The translations under genes and the position numbers were made by a program. Shown one piece after another: positions 1-8,238 of a DNA stretch of 64,000 nt (position 1 is the stretch's first letter; every line of letters starts with the position of its first letter). The notes beneath the pieces were generated by a model that saw only the letters and a program-made list of their open reading frames with translations, had not been told where the DNA came from and ran no database searches. This DNA is from Bryobacterales bacterium (GTDB taxonomy: Bacteria; Acidobacteriota; Terriglobia; Bryobacterales; Bryobacteraceae): contig JADLBD010000279.1 in NCBI GenBank assembly GCA_020847975.1, forward strand, positions 1 through 64,000. Direction: 5' to 3'.

Positions 1-524
1 AAGGTGCAGACGTGGATGGCGTACTGGAGGCGGCCGAGGTCGAGACAGCGGAAATTATCGATGCGCAGGTCTTTGATGTAGAAGAAGGCGACCTGCCCGT
101 GCAGTCCGTAGACTTCCCATTTGCGGACATCGACGCCGTTGACGATCAGATTGAGGCCGGAGATGGTGATCTGCCGGTCCCAGGTTTTTGTCAGCGCGCC
201 TTTGTTGAGGAGGACGTGGGTGAACGGTCCCTGTTCCGGAACCTTCTTGACGAACACGTTGTTGCCGAATAGCAGGGAGGTGTAGCTGCCGAGGTAGACC
301 GTGCCGGCGAGGTTGTAGGTTCCCGGCCGGCTGACGACGATAGTTCCGGTTTGATCCACGGCTGATTGGAGGGCCTTGCGGTTCTCGACGCCGGTGGCTT
401 GGGGGGAAAAGCCGAAACGGGATGCGTCGGTGAAGGCATGAGAGGGTTCGGCCGTTTGGGATCGAAGGGGGAGATTGGCGGCGAGGGCCAGGCCGGCGCG
501 GAGGAGGTCGCGTCTGCGGTGCAT
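1..524 (-). CDS. Secreted pectate-lyase-like beta-helix protein (3' part outside window)
   Basis: The reading frame stays open from an ATG at 524 to the left edge of the window, so only the first 174 residues are seen. The N-terminus (MHRRRDLLRAGLALAANLP) has a twin-arginine pattern followed by a hydrophobic stretch, which suggests Tat export. After it come a segment typical of the start of pectate_lyase_3/GH28-like right-handed beta-helix proteins (GVENRKALQSAVDQ, then GTIVVSRPGTYNL) and short beta repeats (SLLFGNNVFVKK, ITISGLNLIVNGVDV). Proteins of this kind usually bind or cleave polysaccharide outside the cytoplasm, but the catalytic part lies outside the window, so the substrate cannot be given. 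The stop of the next gene would be read in the same direction, so the two may share a transcript. Confidence 0.7.
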   Translation of the reverse strand, partial: MHRRRDLLRAGLALAANLPLRSQTAEPSHAFTDASRFGFSPQATGVENRKALQSAVDQTGTIVVSRPGTYNLAGTVYLGSYTSLLFGNNVFVKKVPEQGPFTHVLLNKGALTKTWDRQITISGLNLIVNGVDVRKWEVYGLHGQVAFFYIKDLRIDNFRCLDLGRLQYAIHVCT

Positions 525-539
525 GCTTCTATGATGAGG

Positions 540-1358
540 TCAGTGCGGCACCTCAGTCACCTTGCCATCGGTGAGAACAATGGTGACGGTGGCTCCCGAT
601 TCGGTTTGGTAGCGCAATGTCTCGCGGCTGCCTTCGCTGCCGGTGATGCCAGCGCGGGAGTACGGTTGGCCGAGGAGTTCGATGAGGCGGGCGCGCGTCG
701 TGCCGGTGGTGACGGCCTGGAGTTCCGCCGGGGTGAGCTTACGCGAGGGTGGCGGAGGAGGAGCGGGCGGAATGGGAACGCGTCCGGCTGAGGGGTGGAA
801 GGGCGCGCCCGCCGCGCGGATTCGCTTCGATTCCTCGAAGCTCTCGCTGGCGGTTTTGCCGTTGAAGCGGAAGGCGAGGTGCGGAACATCCTGGGGCATG
901 GAGCGGGCATCGGGTTCGAAGGAGGCGGTGAATATGCCCTGGCCGGAGGAGGAGAACTTGATGGAGAGTTTGTAGCCGCCGGGGCCGTAGTAATCCCACA
1001 TCTGCTCCTGTTCGGGGCGATCGCTGGGGAAGACGCTGTTGGGAGCGCCGAGGATCCCTCTAACCTGGTCGGGGCCCATGGAGCGGTCGAGGAGGCTGAC
1101 CTTGGCGGGATCGACGGGGTAGTGGTGATCGAAGCGGACGAGGTGGCGGGCATTTCCGCCGCTGATGCCCCAGAGCCAACCGACATTGGTGCGGGTGAGT
1201 TCGCGATTGTCGGGACTCCACCAGCGGCCGTTGATTTTGCGGGCGGTGACGACGCGGCCGTCGATGCGGATGCTCATTCTTTCCGTGACGGTGGCTCCGG
1301 GTTGGGCCACCAGGAGGGTTGCGGCGCACAGCAACGCCGCGGCAAGACGGATCGCCAT
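540..1358 (-). CDS. Exported protein with two BamE/SmpA-like repeats
   Basis: I chose the ATG at 1358 because it opens a clean signal peptide (MAIRLAAALLCAATLLVAQP); the frame extends further upstream but that part is proline-rich and overlaps the neighbouring acylase gene. The mature protein (about 250 residues) has two segments with the look of the SmpA/OmlA fold: LDRSMGPDQVRGILGAPN followed by WDYYGPGGYKLSIKF, and near the C-terminus LTPAELQAVTTGTTRARL, ELLGQPYS, then alternating strands. A proline-rich linker (about residues 185-200) separates them. Such modules act in envelope assembly or as small periplasmic binding folds; no specific role can be assigned here. It lies 46 bp downstream of the acylase gene on the same strand and may be co-transcribed. 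Confidence 0.6.
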   Translation of the reverse strand: MAIRLAAALLCAATLLVAQPGATVTERMSIRIDGRVVTARKINGRWWSPDNRELTRTNVGWLWGISGGNARHLVRFDHHYPVDPAKVSLLDRSMGPDQVRGILGAPNSVFPSDRPEQEQMWDYYGPGGYKLSIKFSSSGQGIFTASFEPDARSMPQDVPHLAFRFNGKTASESFEESKRIRAAGAPFHPSAGRVPIPPAPPPPPSRKLTPAELQAVTTGTTRARLIELLGQPYSRAGITGSEGSRETLRYQTESGATVTIVLTDGKVTEVPH

Positions 1359-1404
1359 AGGTGGAATATCGGCATTCGGCGGGGAGCCTGTAGGGGGTGT
1401 TCCG

Positions 1405-3741
1405 TCAACGGACGTTCGATACGGTGTAGTCGCGCTCCATGGCGGCGGCAATGTCGCGTTCTTCAAACAAAACCGGGCGCCATTGTTTTTTGCGAAACAG
1501 CTCCGTCTGGTCGGTGAAGTGGGGGGAGGCGGGGTCGCCCGATTCGGAGTAAGTGAGGAATGCCTTGGCGTGGGGGCCGTTGGCGGTGAATTCGACAACC
1601 ATGAGGAAGCTCGAGCCGGTTACCACCGGATAGCCCTTTTCCGTGAGGAATGCGCTGCCCTTGACGGGTTTGGGATTGTCCATGGGCTCGAGGGTGGTGG
1701 TGTTGCGGGCGTTGCGCTCCATGTTCATGAGGCCGTCAGTGAAGCCGTCCCCGCCGTGAATGGGGATGCGGCGTCCGGCTTTATCGGCGTATTGCAACTC
1801 GCCGAGCGGGACATCGAGGGCGATGTGGCGGGAGCGGAGCAGATTCACGGCGCGGGCGAGGTTTTCGATGGGGGCGCTGCCGGGCGCGAGGCCGCGCGGG
1901 GCGCCTACGGGGTCGGCGGGGTGGAAGCCGACGGCGAACAGCTTGCCTTTGTCGAGGAAATCCGGCTGGGCGAACTGGCCGAGCCACTCGCGGAAGAGCA
2001 CGGCTCCGCGGCTTTCGAGGTCGTCGCGGTTGTCCCAGGCGGCGAGGACGTCGCAGGCTTGGGCGAGGTCCGCGGAGGCATGACGGCAGCGGGCGACCAA
2101 CTCGTCCTTGAGCAGTTCGGCGGTGAGGCTGCGGTTGCTGAGGATGGCGTTGCCGAGTTCGTCGAGGGTGAATTTGTGGTCGGCTCCGGCGGGTTGATCG
2201 GGGGAGCGCAGGGAGAGAGTGAGCGCGTTGTTGCGGGTGCGGGGGGAGCGCGCGGTGGCTTGCTCGCCTTGGAGCGGCGAGTAGGGTCCAGTGATGAGCG
2301 CGCCGGCGTTGGCGAGCCAGAAGCTGTCGTTGGCATTGAACACGTAGTCGGCGCGCTCGAGCTGGGGCATGTGGGAGAAAGCCATGACGCCGGGGGAGCG
2401 GGCTCCCTTGTCGTTCCGCCATTCGAAGCGGGAGTCGCTTCCGGGCAGCAGCACGATGCCCTGCTGGTAGAGGCGTTTGGCGGCGGGGTCCGTTTGGCGG
2501 AGGCGCAGCCATTCGGCGATGGCTTGCGGGCTGAGATTGGGAGTGGAGGCGCTGTCGGTATACCAGGCGATGCCTTCGCGTCCGCTGGAGATCGTATTGA
2601 CCCAGGGCATGGCCTGGTAACGGGCGTGGGCCGCCTGAAACTCCTTCATGGAGTGGGCGCGGCCCATGGCGAGCCATTGGGCGGCGCTGTTGGTGTTGTC
2701 CCAGTTGGCGTCCCGCACGGCGACGGCGCGTTTCGCGTTCCAGCCGAGGTTGGGGAAGTTGACGATGGGTCCGTAGTGGCTGAACCAGACAGTGTGCTCG
2801 ACAGTTTTGAGGCCGCCATCCGGTTGTTTGACTGGAACGGAGACGCGCCGCGGGGTCATGGCGCGTTCCTGCCTGTCGTAGAGATAGGTAGTGGGCTTGC
2901 CCGGTACGAGATCGAGTGTGTAGAGCGTGAATCGCTTACCCGCGGAGACGGTGTGGGTCCAGGCGACATCGCGGTTGAAGCCGATGGCGACTCCCGGCGC
3001 GCCGATGAGTCCGCTGCCGTAGACGTCGAGTTTGCCGGGGATGCGGAGGTGTTTTTCCCAGAAGCGGTTGGAGCCGACCCAGGGGTAGTGAGGATTGGCA
3101 AGGAGCATGCCTTTGCCTTCGGCGCTGCGGTCTTTGCCGATACCCCAGCCGTTGCTGGCGAGGTCGGGCGGAGCATAGGGGATGAATGCGGTGGCGGCGG
3201 GAGCGTTGCCCGAGGGTGGCGCAGCGGTGGCGATCATCGGGGCGAGTTGAGTGATGACCAGCAGGATGATCTGCTGGTAGGCTGCGAGGTCTGTGGCGGT
3301 GATGGGCATCACCCAATCCGCTCCGCGGCACCAGCCGCCGATTTTGTCCTTGCCTGTCACGGCGAGGTAGTGGTTGTATCCGGCGGCGTAGCCGGTGTAC
3401 CAATCGCGCAGTTCGGGGGGCAGCTTCGCGAGCATGGCGGAGGCGCGGGTGGCGAGCTCGAGGGCTTTCATGGCGATGTCGCTGCGCAGGTGCTCGTCGC
3501 CGTTGCCGGCTCCGAAGTATTTCGCGCGTTCTCCGCGGGCGCGGATGACCTGGTCGGCGACGCTGCACAGGTGGTCCTCGGCTTGTGCGTAGCCTTCGCC
3601 GAAGCCGAGGCTGCCGAAGTCCCTGGCTTCGATATGCGGGATGCCGTAGGTGGTGCGGCGGATGTGCGCGTGGTAACGGGGTTGGGCGGCGAGCGTGAGG
3701 GAGATTAGCAGGAGGGCGGCGGGGGTGCGGAGACGGGGCAT
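1405..3741 (-). CDS. Penicillin-acylase / acyl-homoserine-lactone acylase family hydrolase
   Basis: A 778-residue N-terminal-nucleophile hydrolase. The ATG at 3741 begins a signal peptide (MPRLRTPAALLLISLTLAAQ), as expected for a periplasmic enzyme. The alpha-chain has the family start pattern (IRRTTYGIPHIEARDFGSLGFGEGYAQAED as separate motifs), and the post-processing beta-chain should begin at Ser196 in the SNGWGIG motif, which is the family's catalytic serine. The following LLANPHYPW is typical of the PvdQ/QuiP and penicillin G acylase group. The enzyme would cleave an acyl amide such as an acyl-homoserine lactone, a lipopeptide or a beta-lactam side chain; substrate cannot be told from sequence. 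It diverges from the FMN reductase gene at 3805, leaving 63 bp for both promoters. Confidence 0.85.
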   Translation of the reverse strand: MPRLRTPAALLLISLTLAAQPRYHAHIRRTTYGIPHIEARDFGSLGFGEGYAQAEDHLCSVADQVIRARGERAKYFGAGNGDEHLRSDIAMKALELATRASAMLAKLPPELRDWYTGYAAGYNHYLAVTGKDKIGGWCRGADWVMPITATDLAAYQQIILLVITQLAPMIATAAPPSGNAPAATAFIPYAPPDLASNGWGIGKDRSAEGKGMLLANPHYPWVGSNRFWEKHLRIPGKLDVYGSGLIGAPGVAIGFNRDVAWTHTVSAGKRFTLYTLDLVPGKPTTYLYDRQERAMTPRRVSVPVKQPDGGLKTVEHTVWFSHYGPIVNFPNLGWNAKRAVAVRDANWDNTNSAAQWLAMGRAHSMKEFQAAHARYQAMPWVNTISSGREGIAWYTDSASTPNLSPQAIAEWLRLRQTDPAAKRLYQQGIVLLPGSDSRFEWRNDKGARSPGVMAFSHMPQLERADYVFNANDSFWLANAGALITGPYSPLQGEQATARSPRTRNNALTLSLRSPDQPAGADHKFTLDELGNAILSNRSLTAELLKDELVARCRHASADLAQACDVLAAWDNRDDLESRGAVLFREWLGQFAQPDFLDKGKLFAVGFHPADPVGAPRGLAPGSAPIENLARAVNLLRSRHIALDVPLGELQYADKAGRRIPIHGGDGFTDGLMNMERNARNTTTLEPMDNPKPVKGSAFLTEKGYPVVTGSSFLMVVEFTANGPHAKAFLTYSESGDPASPHFTDQTELFRKKQWRPVLFEERDIAAAMERDYTVSNVR

Positions 3742-3804
3742 GAGGTAGAGTGTAGCGCCGTCGTACAGGCTGGGCGGAATCGACGAGGGCCTGCGCTGCA
3801 TCTC

Positions 3805-4350
3805 TTGATTGTGAATCTCCTGGCTATTTCGGGGAGCCTGCGCGCGAATTCCTCCAACATGCGGCTGCTAAAGGCTCTTTCTCTGCTGCTTCCATCGGGT
3901 AGCGTATTGCGCTTCTATGAGGGACTCGGCAATCTGCCGCATTTCAATCCCGACCTCGATGTGGAGCCTGCTCCGCCGCCGGTTGGGGCGTTTCGGGAGC
4001 AGTTGCGATGGGCGGACGCCGTGGTGATCTCGAGTCCGGAGTATGCGCACGGCGTACCGGGATCGCTCAAGAATGCGCTCGATTGGGTGGTGGGCAGCGG
4101 GGATCTGGTGGAGAAGCCGGTGGCTCTGCTGAACGCTTCTCCGAGGAGCACATTCGCGCAGGCAGCGCTTGCAGAAACGCTGCGGACGATGTCGGCAGTG
4201 GTGCTGGAGGAGGCTTCGGTGACTATTCCGCTGCGGGGGAGCAAGCAGAATGCGGAAGAGATTGCGGCGAATTCGGAACTTGCAGCGCTGTTGCAAACGG
4301 CGCTTCAGGTGCTGGAGACGAACACTCAAAGCAGCGGGATCAGCCCTTAG
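3805..4350 (+). CDS. NAD(P)H-dependent FMN reductase (flavodoxin-like)
   Basis: The protein of about 181 residues has the flavin phosphate loop ISGSLRANSSN near the N-terminus and the family signature SSPEYAHGVPGSLKNALDW around residues 75-95. These define the NADPH_dep_FMN_red group (azoreductase / chromate reductase / SsuE-like), cytosolic enzymes that reduce FMN or quinones. There is no ATG: start is either TTG at 3805 or GTG at 3811; the core loop begins a few residues later either way. The stop codon TAG (4348-4350) overlaps the stop of the convergent ggt gene in the bases TTAG, so the two transcripts collide and no terminator lies between them. Confidence 0.8.
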   Translation: MIVNLLAISGSLRANSSNMRLLKALSLLLPSGSVLRFYEGLGNLPHFNPDLDVEPAPPPVGAFREQLRWADAVVISSPEYAHGVPGSLKNALDWVVGSGDLVEKPVALLNASPRSTFAQAALAETLRTMSAVVLEEASVTIPLRGSKQNAEEIAANSELAALLQTALQVLETNTQSSGISP

Positions 4351-6032
4351 TAGCCGGCGGCTTTGCCCGAGCCGCGCGAATCCGCGCCGCCCAGCCGCAT
4401 GCCGTTGGCATCGACGGCGATGCCGTGTACCTGTCCGATGGCAGCGGAGTCGGGGGCGAACTTGTGCCCCATGGCTTCGAGAGCGTGGAGGACATCCTTC
4501 GCAAGGGCGTAGCGTTCGTAGCGCACGACATCGGGCAGCCACTGATGGTGGATGCGCGGCGCGTCGATGGCTTCCTGAATGTTCATGCCGTGATCGATGA
4601 GGTTGAGCGTCACCTGTAGCACGGTGTTCGGGATGGTGGTGCCGCCGGGGGTGCCGACGACGAAGGCGAGCTTGCCGTCCTTCACGGCGATGGTGGGTGT
4701 TTGGGAGGAGACGGGCCGTTTGTCGGGCGCGATGGTGTTTGCTTCTCCCGCCGGATAGCCGAACGCGTTCGGAGCGCCGGCTTTGGCGGCAAACTCGTCC
4801 ATGACGTTGTTGAGGAAGAAGCCGGCTCCGGTGACCACGATGCCGCTGCCGTAGCTGTCGCGCAGCGTGTACGTATTCGAGACGGCGTTGCCCTGGGCAT
4901 CGACGACGGAGAAGTGGGTGGTGTCGTTCGATTCCTGAGGGAGACTGCCTTCGCGGATCTGCTCGCTAGGCGTGGCGCGGTCCGGGCGAATGGATGCGGC
5001 GCGGCCGGCGATGTAGGCCGGGGACAAGAGGCGGGCCAGCGGGACGGTCACGAACGCCGGATCGCCGAAATAGGCGGCGCGGTCTGCAAAGGCGCGCTTC
5101 ATGACCTCAATGAGGAGGTGATCCGCAGCCGAGGAATGAGGGCCCATGGAGCGCAGGTCGAAGCGCTCGAGCATGGCGAGCATCTGCATGAGGAGGAATC
5201 CGCCCGAACTCACGGGCGGCATGCTGATGAGTTCATAGCCGCGGTAGTGGCCGCGCACGGGCTCCCGCAGGATGGCTTTGTATTGCTTCAAATCGTCGAG
5301 CGCAATGAGGCCGCCGTTGGCTTTCATCTCCGCCTGGAGCAGACGGGCTGTTTTGCCTTCATAGAACTCGCGCGGGCCGTTGGCGGCAATGCGGCGCAGC
5401 GTGGAAGCCAGTTCCGGTTGAGTCAACCGGTCGCCTTCGTTGAAGAAGCGGCCGTTCGGGAGGAAGATGCGTTTGGTCTCCGGGTATTGCGAAAATCTGC
5501 GCTCGGCGGAGCGAAGCTGCCGGGCGAGGTCGTGGGAGACAGGGAAGCCTTCCTGGGCCAGGCGGATGGCCGGGGCCAAAACATCTTTCCACGGTTTTGT
5601 TCCAAACTTTTCGAGAGCGAGAGCCATGCCCGCCACCGTGCCGGGGACGCCGGCGGCGCGGTGTCCCGTCTTGGGAGCATCCGGAATCGCGTTGCCGGCC
5701 GGGTCCAGGAACATGGTTTTCGAGGCGTGCCCGGGGGCGGTTTCGCGGTAGTCGATGGCTGCGGCGCGGCCATCGCCGCGGCGGATGACCATGAATCCGC
5801 CGCCTCCGATATTACCGGCCGACGGGTACGTGACGGCGAGCGCAAAGGCGGTGGCGATGGCGGCGTCGACGGCATTTCCGCCCTGCTTCAGGATTTCGAC
5901 GCCGGCAGCGGTAGCGTCGGGCTGCGCGGACGAGACCATGCCGTGACGCGCGCGGACGGGTTGGGGAGAAGCGCACCAGAGGACAGGCGCGGCACTCAGA
6001 AGCAGGGCGGCAGAGAGAAGCAGGGGATTCAT
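4347..6032 (-). CDS. ggt: Gamma-glutamyltransferase
   Basis: A 561-residue gamma-glutamyltranspeptidase, an exported Ntn-hydrolase that splits glutathione and other gamma-glutamyl amides and processes itself into two chains. The start is the ATG at 6032, preceded by AGGAGCCCTCT and opening a signal peptide (MNPLLLSAALLLSAAPVLWC). Family motifs are complete: AQPDATAAGVEILKQGGNAVDAA, the nucleophile Thr371 in the ESNDTTHFSVVD motif, then NAVSNTYTLRDSYGSG and the glycine pair SSGG. It overlaps the upstream methyltransferase gene by ATGA, so translation is probably coupled. Length matches the family. The only oddity is the convergent stop overlap with the FMN reductase gene. Confidence 0.93.
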   Translation of the reverse strand: MNPLLLSAALLLSAAPVLWCASPQPVRARHGMVSSAQPDATAAGVEILKQGGNAVDAAIATAFALAVTYPSAGNIGGGGFMVIRRGDGRAAAIDYRETAPGHASKTMFLDPAGNAIPDAPKTGHRAAGVPGTVAGMALALEKFGTKPWKDVLAPAIRLAQEGFPVSHDLARQLRSAERRFSQYPETKRIFLPNGRFFNEGDRLTQPELASTLRRIAANGPREFYEGKTARLLQAEMKANGGLIALDDLKQYKAILREPVRGHYRGYELISMPPVSSGGFLLMQMLAMLERFDLRSMGPHSSAADHLLIEVMKRAFADRAAYFGDPAFVTVPLARLLSPAYIAGRAASIRPDRATPSEQIREGSLPQESNDTTHFSVVDAQGNAVSNTYTLRDSYGSGIVVTGAGFFLNNVMDEFAAKAGAPNAFGYPAGEANTIAPDKRPVSSQTPTIAVKDGKLAFVVGTPGGTTIPNTVLQVTLNLIDHGMNIQEAIDAPRIHHQWLPDVVRYERYALAKDVLHALEAMGHKFAPDSAAIGQVHGIAVDANGMRLGGADSRGSGKAAGY

Positions 6033-7015
6033 AGAGGGCTCCTTTCGAGCGGGCGGCACTCGACGATAAAGCGGCCGGATGGCGCGCGACCCGATGTTTG
6101 AATCTCGAGGCCGGCGGCGCGGGCAAGTTCACCGAACTCGGCGAGTGTGCGGTCCTTGCCGCCCACCAGGACGAGCATCAGCAATTGCGGGGAGGCGGCG
6201 GCGTTTGGCGTGACGCCGCCGAGGATCACGACGCGGCCATTCGGGCGCGCGGCTTCGGCGCAGCGGCGCAGCAGTTGTTCCGCCTCCGCGTCCGGCCAGT
6301 CGGCGAGGACGCTTTTCATCATGTAGATGTCGCCGCCGGGGGGCAAAGGGTCAAAGAAACTCTGGCCCGCGGTGGTGACGCGATCGGCCACACCGGCGGC
6401 TTGCAGGAGTTCCCTGGAGCGCGCCACAGTGCGGGGCAGGTCCACGAGGATGCCGCGCGTTCCGGGGTGGGCGCGAAGTACTTCGGCGAGAAGCGCTCCC
6501 GTGCCCCCGCCGACGTCCACCACCGTGCGAATGGAACTCCAATGGGCGGGATCGAGGAGGATATTGGGATCCGGCGTGCCGTGTCCCGCCGGCCCCATCA
6601 TTGCATCGAAAGCCGCGGAGATGCCGGGATGGGCGTCGAGGTCTTCCCAGTAGGGGCGGCCGAAGACCTGGTGATAAGCGGGCTTGCCCGTGCGAACGGC
6701 GGAAAGCAGGGTGCTCCAGGCGTGGGCCATGCGGCCGCCGAAGCTGTCCAGATCGAGGCCCAGCAAGCTGCCCTCGTCGAGGAAAGCGCGCGCGGCGTCG
6801 TTCAGAGCGAAGCTCCCGGGCGCGGGCTCTTCGAAGATGCCCTTGTCTACAAGGTGGCGCAGGACTCTTTGGAGGGCGTCGGGGTCGGCTCCCGCGGCGG
6901 TCGCCAGCGCCTGGATATCCGAATGACCTGATTCGATGTGGGCGGCGACGCGCAAGGTGGCCACGACGAGGACGCACCAGGGAGTGGAAAGATCGGCGAG
7001 TTCCCACAGTTCCAT
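6029..7015 (-). CDS. Class I O-methyltransferase (plant/polyketide OMT type), catalytic His absent
   Basis: A 328-residue two-domain enzyme: winged-helix dimerisation domain (about residues 1-95) and a SAM-binding domain with VVDVGGGTGALL (about 166-177). The acidic/Pro motif LVDLPRTVARS follows, as in the Methyltransf_2 family (hydroxyneurosporene, carminomycin and caffeate-type OMTs). The start is ATG at 7015 (MELWELADLSTPW); an upstream in-frame ATG at 7072 would add 19 residues unlike the family. In the position of the usual catalytic HDW motif this protein has ADW (Ala238), so general-base chemistry on a hydroxyl is doubtful. Its stop overlaps the ggt start (ATGA), which ties the two genes in one operon. 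Substrate unknown. Confidence 0.8.
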   Translation of the reverse strand: MELWELADLSTPWCVLVVATLRVAAHIESGHSDIQALATAAGADPDALQRVLRHLVDKGIFEEPAPGSFALNDAARAFLDEGSLLGLDLDSFGGRMAHAWSTLLSAVRTGKPAYHQVFGRPYWEDLDAHPGISAAFDAMMGPAGHGTPDPNILLDPAHWSSIRTVVDVGGGTGALLAEVLRAHPGTRGILVDLPRTVARSRELLQAAGVADRVTTAGQSFFDPLPPGGDIYMMKSVLADWPDAEAEQLLRRCAEAARPNGRVVILGGVTPNAAASPQLLMLVLVGGKDRTLAEFGELARAAGLEIQTSGRAPSGRFIVECRPLERSPL

Positions 7016-7180
7016 CCCGTTATGATGACACGGCGGGCGTTGGGCCACGATTTGCAGGGCGGTCTTCCCCAAATTGCCGCCTTTTTGAGACTGGAGAGAC
7101 GCCCGTTCCCGTCGTGTGGTACCCTCTTAGGGCGAACCAATGATGGCGCGCACCTGCTCCCCTGACCTGATTTTCAACAC

Positions 7181-8206
7181 ATGAATTTGCGTTCTGTTTT
7201 CAGTCTGTTTTCCTCCGACCTTGCCATTGACCTCGGGACGGCGAACACTTTGGTGTTTGCCAAGGGGAAAGGCGTTGTCGTCAACGAACCATCGATTGTG
7301 GCGATCAATAAGAATACCGGCGAGGTGGAGGCGGTCGGCAAAGAAGCCAAGGACATGCTTGGGCGCACGCCGGGGAATATCGTCGCCATCCGGCCAATGA
7401 AAGATGGCGTCATTGCGGATTTCAAAGTAACGGAGCGTATGCTCAACTACTTTATCCAGAAGGCGCATGGCCGCAAGATGCTGGTGCACCCGCGTATTGT
7501 GATCGGCGTTCCGAGCGAGATCACGCAGGTGGAGAAACGCGCGGTCATTGACTCGGCCAACCGCGCCAAAGCGAGTGAAGTGCACCTGGTGGAACAGGCG
7601 ATGGTGGCGGCGATCGGGGCCGGTCTTCCCATCACGGAGCCATCGGGGAACATGGTGGTGGACATCGGCGGGGGCACCACGGATGTCGCGGTGATCTCCC
7701 TTTCCGGCATCGTCTACGCGCGTTCGGTGCGCGTTGCCGGCAACGAGATGGACGACGCCATCATGCAGTACCTGAAGCGGAAATACAACCTGCTCATCGG
7801 CGAGCGGACGGCCGAGCAGATCAAGATCGGAGTGGGGTCGGCGTTTCCGCTGGACCGGCCGATTACGATGGAAATCAAGGGCCGGAACCTCATCGAGGGC
7901 GTGCCGAAGACGATTACGATCGAGGACGGCGAGATACGCGAAGCTCTGTCGGAGTGCGTGGCCACGATCATGAACGCGATCCGTGTCGCCTTGGAGCGCA
8001 CTCCGCCGGAACTCAGCGCCGATATCAGCGACCGCGGAATTGTGCTTACGGGCGGCGGAGCGATGCTCAAGAATCTGGACCGGCGGATTCGCGAGGAGAC
8101 GGGGCTTCCGGTGTCGATTGCCGAAGACCCGCTGGCGTCGGTGGTGCTGGGCACGGGGAAGATGCTGACGGATTTCAAACTGCTGCGGCGTATTGCGATT
8201 GAGTGA
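7181..8206 (+). CDS. mreB: Rod-shape actin homologue MreB
   Basis: 341 residues, full length. The actin-fold ATP-binding motifs are all present: phosphate 1 (AIDLGTANTLVF), phosphate 2 (MVVDIGGGTTDVAVISL) and the adenosine loop (GIVLTGGGAMLKNLD). MreB forms membrane-associated filaments that steer lateral-wall synthesis by the MreCD-RodA-PBP2 complex. It heads the rod-shape locus; the 165 bp upstream separate it from the divergent methyltransferase gene and should hold its promoter, though I could not pick a convincing -35/-10 pair. Unusually, mreC does not follow directly: two unrelated genes lie in between. Confidence 0.97.
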   Translation: MNLRSVFSLFSSDLAIDLGTANTLVFAKGKGVVVNEPSIVAINKNTGEVEAVGKEAKDMLGRTPGNIVAIRPMKDGVIADFKVTERMLNYFIQKAHGRKMLVHPRIVIGVPSEITQVEKRAVIDSANRAKASEVHLVEQAMVAAIGAGLPITEPSGNMVVDIGGGTTDVAVISLSGIVYARSVRVAGNEMDDAIMQYLKRKYNLLIGERTAEQIKIGVGSAFPLDRPITMEIKGRNLIEGVPKTITIEDGEIREALSECVATIMNAIRVALERTPPELSADISDRGIVLTGGGAMLKNLDRRIREETGLPVSIAEDPLASVVLGTGKMLTDFKLLRRIAIE

Positions 8207-8238
8207 ATTTGGCCTGACGGCCTTCTTAGAGCGAGACA

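Noticed and set aside
1165..3708. 847-codon plus-strand open frame opposite the acylase gene
   Set aside because: It mirrors the real gene in high-GC DNA and has no protein motif; the acylase on the minus strand is complete with signal peptide and catalytic Ser.
8207..8238. GGCC-TGAC-GGCC as a terminator between mreB and the ATPase gene
   Set aside because: Only four base pairs and no T-run; too weak to support transcription stop.
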